This document shows, piece by piece, positions 10,326-21,849 of a stretch of DNA of 64,000 nt. This DNA comes from Capitulum mitella (Eukaryota > Arthropoda > Thecostraca > Pollicipedomorpha > Pollicipedidae). Location: NCBI GenBank assembly GCA_030062745.1, contig CP099841.1, positions 19,161,398-19,225,397 of the forward strand, read 5' to 3'. The translations under genes were made by a program, and so were the position numbers. Numbering within the stretch: position 1 is the first letter of the stretch; each line of letters starts with the position of its first letter. The notes beneath the pieces are model-generated. The model was not told where the DNA came from. It ran no database searches and saw only the letters and a program-made list of their open reading frames with translations.

Positions 10326-11660
10326 GGCTGCTGTGGACGAAAGGAGGGGGTTTAGTTTAACTTTGCTTATGATTGCCAATATATTCGCAGATAATAGATT
10401 AACATTATTTCAAAATTTCCTGTGTGTTGGAAATTAGTCGCTAATGAAACCAGTGCGTTGCCAATGCCAAGGAAACGTGGATTCAAAACAGAATTTTTGG
10501 CGAAGAGGTAACACTTCCTTTGTTAGTCCTGTTTTAGTTGCAGGATTTTGAGCAAATCAAGAAAAGACATTTGGAAAGCGAGGAAGAACTGAAAGATTTG
10601 TTACTGTTGTGCCAAAGATAACATCTGCGCGGTGCCTAAGCGGTTTATATGTTTTTTGAAGACTCCCTGAAAAGGAAACGTTCTGCCGATGTAGGGCAGA
10701 GCTTTTTCGAAAAGCTTCCGCCTACCAAACAAAAGCAAACTTGACTCACAATAGAAGCATGGGCAGAGTCTCATAAGCAGGACTGAGAAATGCAAAAAAA
10801 AACACGTTTTGGAAAAAAATATGGCAGATTTCACCACCGAATCACTGGCGTTCTAGGGAGGGGATCTCGGGGCCATGACCACGCTTTCTTTGAAAAAAAG
10901 AAGGAACAGCATAACTTCGAGCCTCTTTTTTCGACGGCGATCACAAAGTTTTGTTTTCGAAAAATACGTTTGTGTCTTTAAAAGTGCAAAACGCCAAAAC
11001 CTAGTTACTGTAATACGAGAAAAACAATGTTTGGGAAAAGACTATGCACCACGGGTATCCTAACTTTCTTGTATCCCCCCCACATCAGTATGCTATCGGG
11101 ATCTGCTCGTGCAGCAAGTACAATTATTGGAGAATGACAGAATAACGGTACCAATGGGGATTTCGCAGGTTGGACCCCCGGCTACGTCACTGATGTCCAG
11201 CCAAATCTGGACAACGAAATTTGGAAGCTTGGAACGCTTTAACGAGAAAAAATATCATCCAAATGTACCACTACTGGTGTTGCAACTATATATTTCTCAT
11301 TTCTGTTTAAATTGTTATACACCACAGTCCCTTTGAATAATCGTAAACTGTAACATATGTTCTTATAGCGCCTTTCTGGCCAACAAGTATCCGTCATTTA
11401 AGACATGCAAGGAAAATAAAAAACAATGTTGGCAAACATTTGTTAATATTACCACGAGAAAAATGCCCAGAATTTTAGATTAAAAGTTGAATTTTTGCTT
11501 TCATAAATAGGCCGGTGATCTATACTAGGTTTACCGTGGTTGTCGATGTGAGGCGTAGGGTAGCCAGTTTTCTACATTTACGGTTGCTCACTGAGAATAA
11601 GCATCATAATATGCTGAATGTTCTAGTCTATGCTCTAACATAACTCAGTTTTATGGCTAT

Positions 11661-11670
11661 GTTAGTCGTT
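11661..11670 (-). promoter_or_regulatory. 10-nt element complementary to the 5C hairpin
   Basis: The transcribed strand reads AACGACTAAC, a perfect complement of GTTAGTCGTT in the 5' arm of the hairpin (10306-10315). It lies about 170 nt downstream of exon 5B. Pairing here would compete with the local hairpin, as in docking/selector models of mutually exclusive splicing. The match is short, so chance cannot be excluded. Confidence 0.35.
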
Positions 11671-11838
11671 CTTTTTAGGCCACTAATGACTGCCGGTGCA
11701 CCTGACGAGGCAGCTATGGCTTCAGCTAAGGTATTTACAAATCCTTCCCTAATCGTCTATGCATTAACAAATAATATGGACTCTAAACGGGAGGCTAACC
11801 CCCTAATCTATTCCCACGGACTAGGCTCCTTGACTTAC

Positions 11839-11939
11839 TAGGCACTCGCGATACGAGCTTTAAAGGCCTCAGAACCCGGAACGACCGGAGCATTCGAAAG
11901 TCTACGTCAATCCGAGCCTCCACAAACAGTGTCATGGTG
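11839..11939 (-). CDS. cac: cac alternative exon 5B: second IS4 variant
   Basis: 101 bp, acceptor GTTGTTGGCAG, donor GTAAGTCAA. It encodes GTMTLFVEARIDVDF followed by RMLRSFRVLRPLKLVSRVPS. The S4 helix is identical in protein to exon 5A. The S3-S4 loop differs, and many third codon positions differ, so the protein looks constrained while the DNA has diverged. Start and end phases match 5A and 5C. No stop, both splice sites intact: it looks functional, not a relic. Drosophila cac is reported to have two alternative IS4 exons; a third is unexpected to me. Confidence 0.9.
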
Positions 11940-12179
11940 CTGCCAACAACAGATCACAGAAGACTGTCAGCACAGGCACTTGGCGTCCACGCCGGGCGCG
12001 CTGCTCCGCCACCACGCGGCCGCCGAGCGGGCACGTGCACGCGGCGGGCGCACGTGCTGCGGTCCCATGCAGCATGGCAGATGGCCTGCGGTCGACAGGC
12101 TCCGCCGCGGGCGCCGCTCAGGAAGGCGGAGCTCCTCGGCGAACAGGCCGCTCCCGGCGCCGCGCGAGCACGCACTCAC
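11940..12179 (-). other. cac intron between IS4 exons 5A and 5B, 240 bp
   Basis: Short and very GC-rich (about 11990-12175), unlike the AT-rich introns around it. Donor GTGAGTGCG, acceptor GTTGTTGGCAG. Structure in this GC-rich spacer could hinder direct 5A-to-5B splicing; this is inference. Confidence 0.8.
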
Positions 12180-12280
12180 TTGGCACGCGCGAGACCAGTT
12201 TAAGTGGGCGCAGGACACGGAACGAACGGAGCATTCGCAGGTCAACGTTGATGGCCTCCGACATGAACACCGTGATAAGG
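12180..12280 (-). CDS. cac: cac alternative exon 5A: IS3-S4 loop and voltage sensor
   Basis: 101 bp, acceptor TCGCAG, donor GTGAGTGCG. With flanking bases it encodes GLITVFMSEAINVDL followed by RMLRSFRVLRPLKLVSRVPS: the S3-S4 loop and the S4 helix with basic residues at every third position (R, R, R, R, K). It splices in frame to the S4-S5 exon at 6720 (A + GT = Ser). It is the first of three phase-equivalent IS4 exons. Since 101 leaves remainder 2 on division by 3, skipping it or adding a second variant shifts the frame. Its C-terminal 20 residues match exon 5B exactly, which marks a tandem exon duplication. Confidence 0.93.
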
Positions 12281-13058
12281 CTGCGAGCGCAAGAGCGGGG
12301 GTCAGTGACCCCGACTGGGTGCGTCACCCGCGGGGGTGGCTGCAGACGGCGAACCGCCAGTGAAACCACGCTGCACGGCCTCTCAGCACGGCCACCCTTT
12401 TAGGTTCTTGGTTTTTTTGGCCACACGTGAGACGGGCAAGGCGAGTTAAGACGAAAGACGAAAGACGAAAGACTACAGCAAAAAAGTAGGTGTAGGGTCT
12501 GAGTGTCACTGACCCCGACCCCCATAATGGGATTGAAAAATTATTAGTTTCCTTTTTTATTTCTTAGGGATTAGTCACTATGACATGATCCGTGCATGGT
12601 GAAAAAATGGGAAAATGGGAAATAGCATCTGAACAGTTCCTTTAAAAAAACCGCATTACAACTGATATAATCCAATTGAAAAAAGAAGGGCTACGTCTCA
12701 GCGCACCGGTACATCACTACGATAATGCACATCAATCATGTGTACTTCAGGGCAGAATAAACCAGTATGTTAAGGTGATAACGTAACCTGGTGGCAGCCG
12801 ACTTTTGACATATCAACAGCCTGGTTGATCACCGTCCAAGGCTTTCAGATGCTGCTCTGCTCATTTGGAACACACTGTAACCCGGCCGTAATCAAACAAC
12901 ACGTCACGACACATTTCTGGAAAAAAATTGTCATTGACAAATATATGCAGGCACATGCGAATTACGATATTGTTTAAGTTGTACCAGAGTAATGATTTTC
13001 TTAAAGATAGGTATCGGAGCAATAAGAAGGGAAACGCTGACGGACATTCAGTACTCAC
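12281..13058 (-). other. cac intron before the IS4 exon cluster, 778 bp
   Basis: U2-type intron between the S2-S3 exon and the first IS4 variant. I searched it for a further IS4-like exon and found none. A few A-rich and repetitive GAAAGAC motifs occur near 12.45 kb; nothing else. Confidence 0.85.
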
Positions 13059-13198
13059 CCGGTTACTACTACTATGAAATCCATTATGTTCCAGATGTTC
13101 CTAAGGTAGGCACCCTTGTGTAGCACAAATCCTAGCGCCACTATCTTCAGGGACGCTTCCACGCAGAAGATACACAAAAACACAGTTTCGGTCTCCTC
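13059..13198 (-). CDS. cac: cac exon: domain I S2-S3 segments
   Basis: 140 bp, acceptor CTCTTCAG, donor GTGAGTAC. It encodes [20 protein letters not shown], then [20 protein letters not shown], then FIVVVTG: helix S2 with its conserved Glu and Lys (charge-transfer partners of S4), the intracellular turn ([11 protein letters not shown]) and helix S3. The exon ends after two bases of the Gly codon. Each of the three IS4 exons that follow supplies one base (C, C or A) that keeps Gly. Confidence 0.96.
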
Positions 13199-13617
13199 CT
13201 GAAGAGAAAAAAAAACAGACAAAACGCGTGAGTTTTTGCAAACCCACGCTTATTTTCCGTCCAGTGAAGTAGAAACATAAACACGCACGCACGCACGCAC
13301 AAACGAAAATGTCGCAAATGACATCAAACAGGCTTAGCGACGCTTCTCAGAGAACAGAGTCACTGAGCAAACGAAAACTTTCCGACAGTCTGACGACCCT
13401 GAATCCATTAAGTCCACGTCGATGTGAGCATGTTGGTCGTCCTGCGGACTTAACACATAGCGCAGCAAGCGGCGACGACATGACACGTGAATACGACCGT
13501 CTTGTGACTTCCAGACTAGAACAGCGTAAGGAATATGGGTGAATAGATTAGCAAAAGACAGAAAAATGGCGGGTGACACATCCTTAAGACCAATCATTCA
13601 GCAATCCCTAAACTCAC
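13199..13617 (-). other. cac intron, IS1 to IS2
   Basis: 419-bp U2-type intron (GTGAGT ... CTCTTCAG). It holds a short CGCA microsatellite (13281-13300) and an A-rich tract that forms the polypyrimidine run on the transcribed strand. Nothing else seen. Confidence 0.9.
13281..13300. repeat. (CGCA)n microsatellite
   Basis: About five CGCA units in the short intron between the IS1 and IS2-S3 exons. Confidence 0.9.
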
Positions 13618-13723
13618 CAATTTGATGGCGAGCATCGTTTTATCGTCGTTGGGGAGGTGTTCTTCCAGCGCCAGTACCACACAGTTGGCAATGATGGTCA
13701 TGAGGACGGCTGTCTCAAACGGA
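13618..13723 (-). CDS. cac: cac exon: domain I S1 segment
   Basis: 106 bp. With the two bases carried over the AT-AC intron it encodes [15 protein letters not shown], then [21 protein letters not shown]: the first transmembrane helix of domain I and the start of the S1-S2 extracellular loop. The Asn in IIANC and the acidic EEH after the helix are typical of Cav1/Cav2 channels. The exon ends at a codon boundary with donor GTGAGT. The 419-bp intron that follows (13199-13617) contains nothing recognisable except a (CGCA)n microsatellite near its far end. Confidence 0.96.
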
Positions 13724-13743
13724 GTGGATACCTCTGTTAAGGA
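13724..13743 (-). other. cac: U12 branch point and AC 3' splice site
   Basis: The intron end contains TCCTTAAC (13736-13743), the U12 branch-point core. About 13 nt separate the branch A from the terminal AC, within the short range typical of U12 introns. There is no polypyrimidine tract. A nearby CAG (after CCTTAA) would be the U2 alternative, but it does not restore the conserved protein sequence. Confidence 0.92.
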
Positions 13744-14489
13744 GACCACGACACTGTGCGGATAACAGCGGTCAGAAGCCATGGGATATTGTCGCTCTTT
13801 GGGTACTTTCTATACGTAGCGCACGTAAATATTACATTGAATTTCGGAAAAGCTAAAGAAGTCATGTCTCACATCCTTCTTTGGGACGAGAGAAACATCA
13901 TCCACAGCGCAATCAAACACAGAATTATGTATCGTTGTGCATTGGTTATTTGCTTGTGATCTGTTAGTTTCTGTTTATTTCTTTGCTTCTTTTCTGTTTA
14001 GCTGAAGTGCGCTGAAGCTGGCAGACCATGCTAAACCGAGTCTGTTACGCGGAACCTCACGCCGCCACCCAAGTATTTACAAAAATGGAACAGACTTTTC
14101 CAGGCACAGAACAGGATGGCGCTGAATGATCTTTGTCGTGCCGAACGGTTTCACAGGACGACCATTTCGTGACTGCTTGACTCTCAGTCTCCGTCAAATG
14201 CCGGTGCCAGTTTTGTAAATAGAATCTGGTGTCTGCCCCACGCTTGATTCTTAGATCTGGTTCGTCATTCATCTGGCAACGATGGCGGCAAGGTGTTAAC
14301 GCTGCGGCCTTCGTATCATTCTTTTTTACCCCAATATTGTCCATATTTTGTGTCTTTTGCGCCTGTGCGCCACTCCCCGACGCGTTCCCGAGACCAAAAC
14401 CTAAACCCCCTTAAACGACCTTCCTGATAATACTAAGCAACGCTGACGTCATTTCTGAAATAGTCAAGAAAACATGGTCATGACCTCTC

Positions 14490-14950
14490 TGTGGAATGCA
14501 GCCTACTACGGCATTGTCCGGCCGGTGTCGCGGCAATGGCCGCACTCTGCCATAGCAGGGGCCGGACTCTGCAGACCGGAGCTTTCTGTTCCAATGGACG
14601 GCCCCTGAAGCGGCCGTGGTCGGACCCTGGTACGGCAGTAGCCGGCCCCTGCTGCAAGAGTGTCCGGCTCCTGGCGCGGCCGTGGCCGGCTCTGCTCGGC
14701 TGCCCGGGCCGGCACCCTCCGGCGCGGGCCGCCAATCGATAGGAGGCGGCGGCCGAGCGGCGGCCGTCGCCAGACTCTGACCCAGTTGCCCGCCGGCGGT
14801 CGGCCGCCCCTCCGTCGCCGCCCGAGCCGCGATGTGGGCTACTGGGGCGACGGCGGCCGCCCGCGCGCCGCCCCGGGCGACAAATAGCGGCCTTCCACGC
14901 ACCGGCCGCACGGCCTAGCCACCCGGCCACACCGCCGGCGCTGGCGCCGT
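14490..14950. repeat. GC-rich island with degenerate tandem repeats
   Basis: At 14500-14720, words such as GCGGCCGTGGTCGGACCCTG and GCGGCCGTGGCCGGCTCTGC recur about every 30-45 bp with CCGG-rich spacers, passing into a non-repetitive CpG-rich stretch. Open frames across it reflect the lack of AT-rich stop codons, not a gene. Confidence 0.55.
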
Positions 14951-16077
14951 CCCGTGTCCCCAAAAATAGCCATGCCTGGTGTATATTGCCCGGCAGCCCT
15001 GCATCAGATCAAGGCCGGTAGTTCTTAGAGACGCCTAGAAGGCTGTTAGCGTGGCTGTTTGCAAGTAAGTGCAACGGCCATTTGGTTTTATAGAGAAGTC
15101 GCGTTCGTGCGTTCAGTGGTGTTTCTGCAACACTGAAACGAGCGCATCATGCCATCAGGCCAATTTGTCGTAAACTCTGGGGTGTTTGGAAACGATATTT
15201 CACTGTGCTGAGAATGATGCTGCCGCAACGTATTTGTATTTCATACGTACCAGAAAACAACCATCCAAAATCGCTGTTACAGATTCTCGGTTGATGTACG
15301 AGTAATTTAGTTTTATTGCAACATGGATAAGCCTGAAAACCGACATACTCAAGCTCAGATGACAGAAACTTTTGACCATCGAAAGCACAACATACTACAC
15401 CGTTATCTAAGTGTAGGTATAGTGCTTCCAAAGACTCTATTGCAATACATTTCGGGGTCTGCCCAGGCTTACAGCATCAGCTGTCCGGAAAACGCAAAAA
15501 TCATCATTGCTTTAGCCAAAATTTCAAGCAAAACTAGAAGTGCCAACCCACACGACCCTTTCACCTTGTGACTTTGCGTGCCAGGCGAATATAGTTTAAG
15601 GTGGAGGCTAGCGACTTGATCATCACCGTACGATTCGGCCCAACCGTCCACGGCGTACTCGACGAGGCCATACCAGCGCTGAGCACTGCAGACCGACGGC
15701 GGCGAGGCCCAGGCAAACCGCAGTAATTTCACGGCCCGGTCAACTGGCGGTGACGTCAGCCGACGGCATCGCAATGACGTCACCACATAAATGGGCCGGC
15801 AGAGAAAGGAGGCAGTGGCGGGCTCGCCGGGAGGCTGCGTTCTCAAAGCCTGTTACTTTGAGACCTTTGGATGGACCGAGGGAAATCGAAAAGAAAAGTC
15901 AGCCCGGCCCTCCAGAGCCAAACAATGCGGTAGCCCGCGCGAATATTTCACCACAACATACGACCACATCAAATTTTGATGGCATTAACGAGACGTGATT
16001 CCTGGCGGATCCAGCTGGATGGTTTGGGGAAACAAAAACGTTTTAGCTTGTAGGTTGCATCATAACACGGTGCATAG

Positions 16078-16176
16078 TATTCAGATCGTAATTTACTTGG
16101 ATGTTCAAGCACCGACTATTCAGATCGTACTGGATGCACCGACTATTCAGATCGCAATTTACTTGGATGTCAAGCG
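16078..16176. repeat. Three-unit short tandem repeat
   Basis: Three units starting TATTCAGATCG and ending near CACCGAC or CAAGCG. The outer two share ATTTACTTGGATGT; the middle unit is shorter. Lies in the AT-AC intron. Confidence 0.85.
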
Positions 16177-16260
16177 TGAATTTTTATTGTCACGACATTA
16201 CTGTAAATCGATAAAAACTAGAAAACGACAGTGCTAGTTTTATCCATGAAAGACAGAGAG

Positions 16261-16282
16261 AGTCCAATCCAATCCAATCCAA
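16261..16282. repeat. (TCCAA)n microsatellite
   Basis: Four TCCAA units in the AT-AC intron. Confidence 0.9.
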
Positions 16283-18238
16283 GTTTTCCCTTCGATCTTG
16301 CAAAGGGGACAATTTTTCACGTGAACAAGCTGGGTGGTCAAACGTGACTGAAATAGACAAGGGTTTCTTGACTTGCAGTTCCGGTTCTTCAGCTGAGGGA
16401 GTGTTGCTTTATTTAACGCCGACTCAAAATCCCACCTGCCTTTCGTCGAAAGATCACTTAGTTGTGTTGTGTAGCTCCCTTGTGTAGACATAACTATGCT
16501 CATGGATAATACTGAAAGTGTCACAAAGGCTGTGGTTTGCTCACAATAAGTGGCTTTATTAATCGCAAAATCGTGAATCTGTTTTATTGGTCTTAGGCCA
16601 TATGGCCTGAGAGAATTGAGCAGGAGTCTCGGCGGAACTGGAGGGATCCCGGCGAGCGTTGACTCGCGACGGCTCGGCGGTAGCCACGCGATTCTTTACT
16701 GACAGATGGCCGGCCTCGTGTCACTTTACACGTGAAACCGTAGCGACGGTCCAGCGTCGGATCGCAGCGCACGTGGCGTCGATGCGGAGCTTTTGGTATG
16801 GGTCGAGCGGGATCGAGTTTGATGACGGTGGCTGGGGAAGGCCGAAAGACGTGCTTGCAGGTGCATGAGGATGAGTATCAGACCTACTATTTTTGCTCTG
16901 TGGGATCGAAGAAATATCTGTCAACACGAACCTTGTGCATATACCTATGCAAGAATCATTTGCAAATAATTACGTAAGCAATGACTTTGATACGCGTGAA
17001 GCGTGCCAGTGGAATAATCTATTTCTCGAACTTTCCAATGGGGATCGAGAAAGACGCGGAACCCCACTTCCGCAAACGTAATAAGTCGGACTCAGCCGGC
17101 ATTAAAGTCAATGTCCGACATGCCAAAGCGTAACCTTTCCTGGCGGATCCGGCCAGAGCTGGGGACTATGCGTGCGTGAGTGGCGTGAGGGGCTCCGCCG
17201 CCGTCCCCGCCGCCACGTCCGCCCAGCGTGTAGCGCTTTCTGCCGGCTCACGTGAGTGTATCAGGCCGCGGCGGCCGAGGACAGCGCGGCAGAGAGCCGG
17301 GCAGAAGCGCCGGAGAGAGGGAGAGGCAGAGATCGATCAAGACTGGGGCCGACACGGCGCGCTCCGCGCTGTCGACGGCCGAGCCCGGCGCTCCGGCGCT
17401 CTGCCGGCGGCCGCTCCCGCCCTCTGCCGCCTTTGTCACCGGCCGTCGGCCGGCCGGCCGGCGCGGAGGTGAGGCGCCGGCTGGCCGGCGGCGCGCCCGA
17501 GCGCCGCCAACAGTCGCCGGGAAATGCTCTCAGAAACGAGCAAAAGCCGCTGTTGGGGCCATTCTTCCTCTCTCCATGACGCCATAACGTTTGTGTTAAG
17601 TTGGGCCAGATTAGGGGTTTTATCTTCTGTTCCGGTTTCCCTTCCACTTTTCCTTCCCTATACCGTTGGCACTGGCGTGGAAAGGAAGGTGTGGGAGAAT
17701 TTCGCGCCTTGTTGGTGCCTGGCAAGAGCGCGAAGTGCTATGTTGGAGTGCGAGGCGCGAGAGCGCGAGAAAACCGAATGAACCGAATGCCGAGGAGGCT
17801 ACTGCGCGAACAGATCGACGTCCCTGAGGTATCTATGACGAGGCGGTTGGTGGCTACGACGAGTGCAGACCAACAGAAGGTCTGGAGGAACTGAAGGTGG
17901 GTTGGAGAATGAGAAGATTGCGAAGAGAAGTGAGGAATGGAATGACTCTCCACGACAAAGAGGCAGTGAAAGGTTATGAAAAAGAGCCGTTTGTTAGAAG
18001 AGCCTTTTGGTGCTCATCGATGGAAGGACCTCAAAAGGAGAGGGCCGGTCCGATAACTACCGCGTGGCATGGCTGGGAAGAGGACAATGAGTATTTGTAT
18101 CCGATAGTTTTCATCATATCAATCTAGTGCATGCCTGTGAACCGTAGATTGTAAAGAATAAAAGTGGTAGTGTGCTGTGACATCATAAATCACAAAAATG
18201 ATTTTAGGTTGGGACCACAGAACAAGACGCAAAATAAG

Positions 18239-18362
18239 ATACAACTGATGCTTGAAATGAAGTGAGATAGTAATTAGACTAAAGGACAGTGCAAAGTAAA
18301 ATACAGCTGATGCTTGCAAGGAAATGAGATAAGTTATTAGACTAAAAGACAGTTAAAAACCT
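18239..18362. repeat. Two-unit 62-bp tandem repeat
   Basis: Units begin ATACAACTGATGCTTG and ATACAGCTGATGCTTG and run through ATTAGACTAAARGACAGT. They are imperfect copies, in the AT-AC intron. Confidence 0.85.
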
Positions 18363-21300
18363 CAAATCGAAGCGATGAATCAAAGAAAATGGCCTAAGAA
18401 GATAATAATCTTAGTCTAGAAAGCTCTGAAGTTATGTGAAACAGTCGACATCTAGAAAACGATGATGCTATGTGTTCATATGTGATATTTTACTTTAGCA
18501 GCGATTTTTTTAAAGAAATAACCATGACTGGGAAAGACATAGTACAGTACATTGATGGAAAGCTAGCATATGATAAGTGGCTATACCAAGGCGACATGGC
18601 GTATCATAAGATGAAGCTAGCAAGCGCAGAATGAATGACATATCAGCAACATAAAACTTATGACAATAAGTAATCATTCTTGTGACGAAAAACCCACCAA
18701 AGCCCAAAAGTCAAGTGTTACGAAACATCAAGCCAAGCAAACGAAGCAATAAAACAGAATAGGCCGGAACTCGCACCAGGGCGCTTCAGCGTATCGATAA
18801 TGTGAAAGACATAATTATCAGGAGAATGACGCTGGTATGTCCTAGCTGATGTGATCTTTATGGTCATCGCAAAGCGCAATCATGCCTCAAGGACATATCG
18901 CGGCCAGTAACGCACGCGTGGGATGACAAAATCAATGGATCGCTGAAAAAACACATACGGACGCAACGAAAGTACCAGACATCCGATATAACGTCACACT
19001 TTCTTCCGAGGTAGGGGTCGCAAATAGGTACGAAAGATAATTTTTGGGGAGTCTTCAGGTACAACTTGAACTACTGTTTAACGATCTGAATTGAATGCAC
19101 CCTCAGCAAATATAGTCCAAAAGAATGACAGCCTAGGCCTCTACAATTTCTGGACATTCTTTGAACCTTGCAAAGTACGCAGATAATAATACTACCTAAG
19201 AGCAATTTACACCTAAGATGACACCTTCTGGGTAGCGGTATACGATGAACTGGCACCACTTCGGGGAGCCATGATAACGCAGTATTAAATGGGACGTGAT
19301 ATGGCTTAATCAGACGTCAAAAAGTTGTCCCATAATGACAACTAGTCCTCGAAGTGCAATAAGTGAAAGTAAGCATAACGGATGCAATACAGTTATGATG
19401 AGCTACTTTTCCCGTAAATTCATTATAATCACCAGTATCACCTGTTCCTATCTGAGCCAAGCCGAAGAAAGACCGCTGCACAAAGTCCACCGGCAGTTTA
19501 GCATCTACTCAATATGAGCACAAAATTCCAAGTTACGTCAGACCCGCGTGTTGTCAAAACAAGTATCGTGTGCTTTTCATCATTAAATGTTGCATCATTT
19601 TCAGTTTCCAGCACAAGCTTGACATCCGGGTTCGTCTGATCCAATCTGCAGTCTGACTGTCCTGAATTTTTACTATTTTTAGCTAAAATGCGTTTTCACT
19701 AATATTTCAGCATTTTTATGGGTTTACGACAAGCCTAAGAATTGAACGATTTTGTGGCACATTCCAAAGCATCAATATTATTTGCTCATCATGTAAGCGT
19801 AGTTCAAGAGATATTCATAAATTATACGGAAGGAAGAACCAGGTAGCCAATCAAGTAAGAAGACCTTTTTCCTTGAAAATATGCCTACGTTTTCTGGCTG
19901 TCTTCGCTCACTCACGTAGTATCAGTCAACCATGCAACTGCTGGGGTATGTTGTCACCTTTCACTTGGGAATGAAGGGACGTTGCAGGTCCTCACTCAAA
20001 AACTCAGCAACTAATAAACTGATTGGGCCAATGCAAACGGCAGTCGACTGTTCTCGATTCCGTCACACTGTGGGCCATTTCGCGATACCATGATGTTGAC
20101 GAAAATGAAGCGGACTCGAAAAACGGCGAAAAATAAAACATCACCCTCTTTTTGACACCATCTTGGCATGACCTTAGATGATTTTGAGAATCGCGCTTAC
20201 CAAAGTGCTCAAAACTGATGAACCAAGTGGTGCTACGACTTTTGCGACGTTGCTCTGTTTAGTTACAACGTTATGAGGCGGAAAAGTGGGATGTAAAGCA
20301 CTTCCTCCGCATCAGGAAGTCGAGCGGGACAACGATGTAACAGGACAAACTTTACCATGCGAGGAACAACGGTGATGTAAATATCGTGGCTGTTGCCTAG
20401 TTAAACTTAACGGGGAAATGAGTACATCATAACATGCTACAGAGAACAGTTCACTAATAGAGCATGCGTGCATTGAAGCAAACGTTGCAAGTAAGTTGTA
20501 GTTGGTCCCGTAATCTATGCCCGATTTACTCAACTCAGTTCAACGATACTGTTAAACAATGCGTATGTACTTCGGTCTAAACGAGTTAAATTACGTTGTG
20601 AATTTGTTTTCAACACTTATTAGGGTTTCTGTCTCCGTCAAACTGCCAGATGATAGGATGCCGGACAAAATCAGCTATGTGCTAGAGCATGAGGTGAATA
20701 TGAGTATCGTTCATTATTCGCGCTGAGGAACTGTTGCATTTTTTTACCAGCTAACTAATCGTTGAATAATGGCTGAAAATAGAAAAATTGTATTTCCATG
20801 TACATTACTGAGTTTCTATTTCGGAAATGCCATCATTTTTATGGCATGATATCAGTTTAGACATCAATGCATTCAACTACTGTTTTGTAGCTAATCTGGA
20901 TTTAATACTAGTGTACGCACTGAACGGCTTTACGAAATTTCTCTGTATATCAAGGTTATGGGCCATTGAGGCGCAATGCAGGCGATAACTGAGTTGCAAG
21001 CAAGCAAACGACCAGTCTGTCAAACATAAGTCTGACTATCACTGACCCCATAACTCCGTTCTCTAGTTGTGCTCCCTCACCCCTCACGAATCGCGGTTAA
21101 CATGAATCCTTATACATACTCTCTGGTCATGACGGCTATCGGGCTGTTGGTCTATAAGCTGATGATGGATATGACAGTAGTTCTAAAAAGTTTTTTGGTG
21201 TATTCCGTATACGTACATGATCCTTAATAGTTTCGCCTGAAGCGTTCATTCATGCCTTTGCGTGCGTCTTTTTGGATTTCAGCTTATAAACGTAAGAAAA

Positions 21301-21849
21301 AGGAACGTGCTCTGTATCTGGCTCAGTAAAATGATGATAAGAACATCTGAATCGTAATGGATACGAGATATCGGAGAGAAAAGGCACATGCTCCAAAGAG
21401 AAGGCAAGGAAAGAGGAGAAGAGAAGGAGGAGGTCCTTGCCTTATGGCTTCGTGGCCTCACCTGAGCTTTATGTGATAAGTTCAAGTCAGTTCTCTGCCT
21501 TTCCACTCCAGTGTTTTAACCTAAGCTGATATGTTAACTGTTAGCACAACAATATTGCGGCTACTCGGACATTAACCATATTCTAAGCTTCGGATATGTG
21601 ACATATGGACCATAAAATAGACCTGAAAATCGCGACTAAATCCATCTGTGTTTACTTGATATTACCAATAAACTTTTTTCGATTGTTTTTTGGTTGCTGT
21701 CAATCTTGTGAACAACGTGATGTTCATGGGTTATTTATGGAGCATGCACCAGTTGTGGCAACGAATAAAGGTGTTATGCGTTTAAATAGTTGATACCCCA
21801 CCCTAAAATTGCCGGTAAACAACAAACGCCCAACATACAACATTGCGAG

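Larger units (their letters stand above)
10181..11838 (-). other. cac intron between IS4 exons 5B and 5C, 1658 bp
   Basis: Contains the hairpin at 10269-10325 and a complementary 10-nt element at 11661-11670, listed separately. The region 10.19-10.33 kb is rich in CTAG-containing words. From about 10.35 to 11.6 kb it is AT-rich with no other recognisable feature. Confidence 0.85.

Noticed and set aside
10226-10330. Possible fourth IS4 exon or relic upstream of exon 5C
   Set aside because: The transcribed strand has GAGTGCCTAG as at the end of exon 5B, but no GT donor follows, the rest does not translate to an S4 helix, and the hairpin explains the structure better.
11653-11841. Plus-strand frame of about 60 codons next to exon 5B
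   Set aside because: Lies in the intron opposite the supported exon, has no similarity to known proteins, and no splice or start support.
13724-13734. U2-type reading of the 3' splice site before IS1 (CAG after CCTTAA)
   Set aside because: It would add residues absent from the family and leave no matching GT donor; the AT-AC pair restores EWPPFE exactly.
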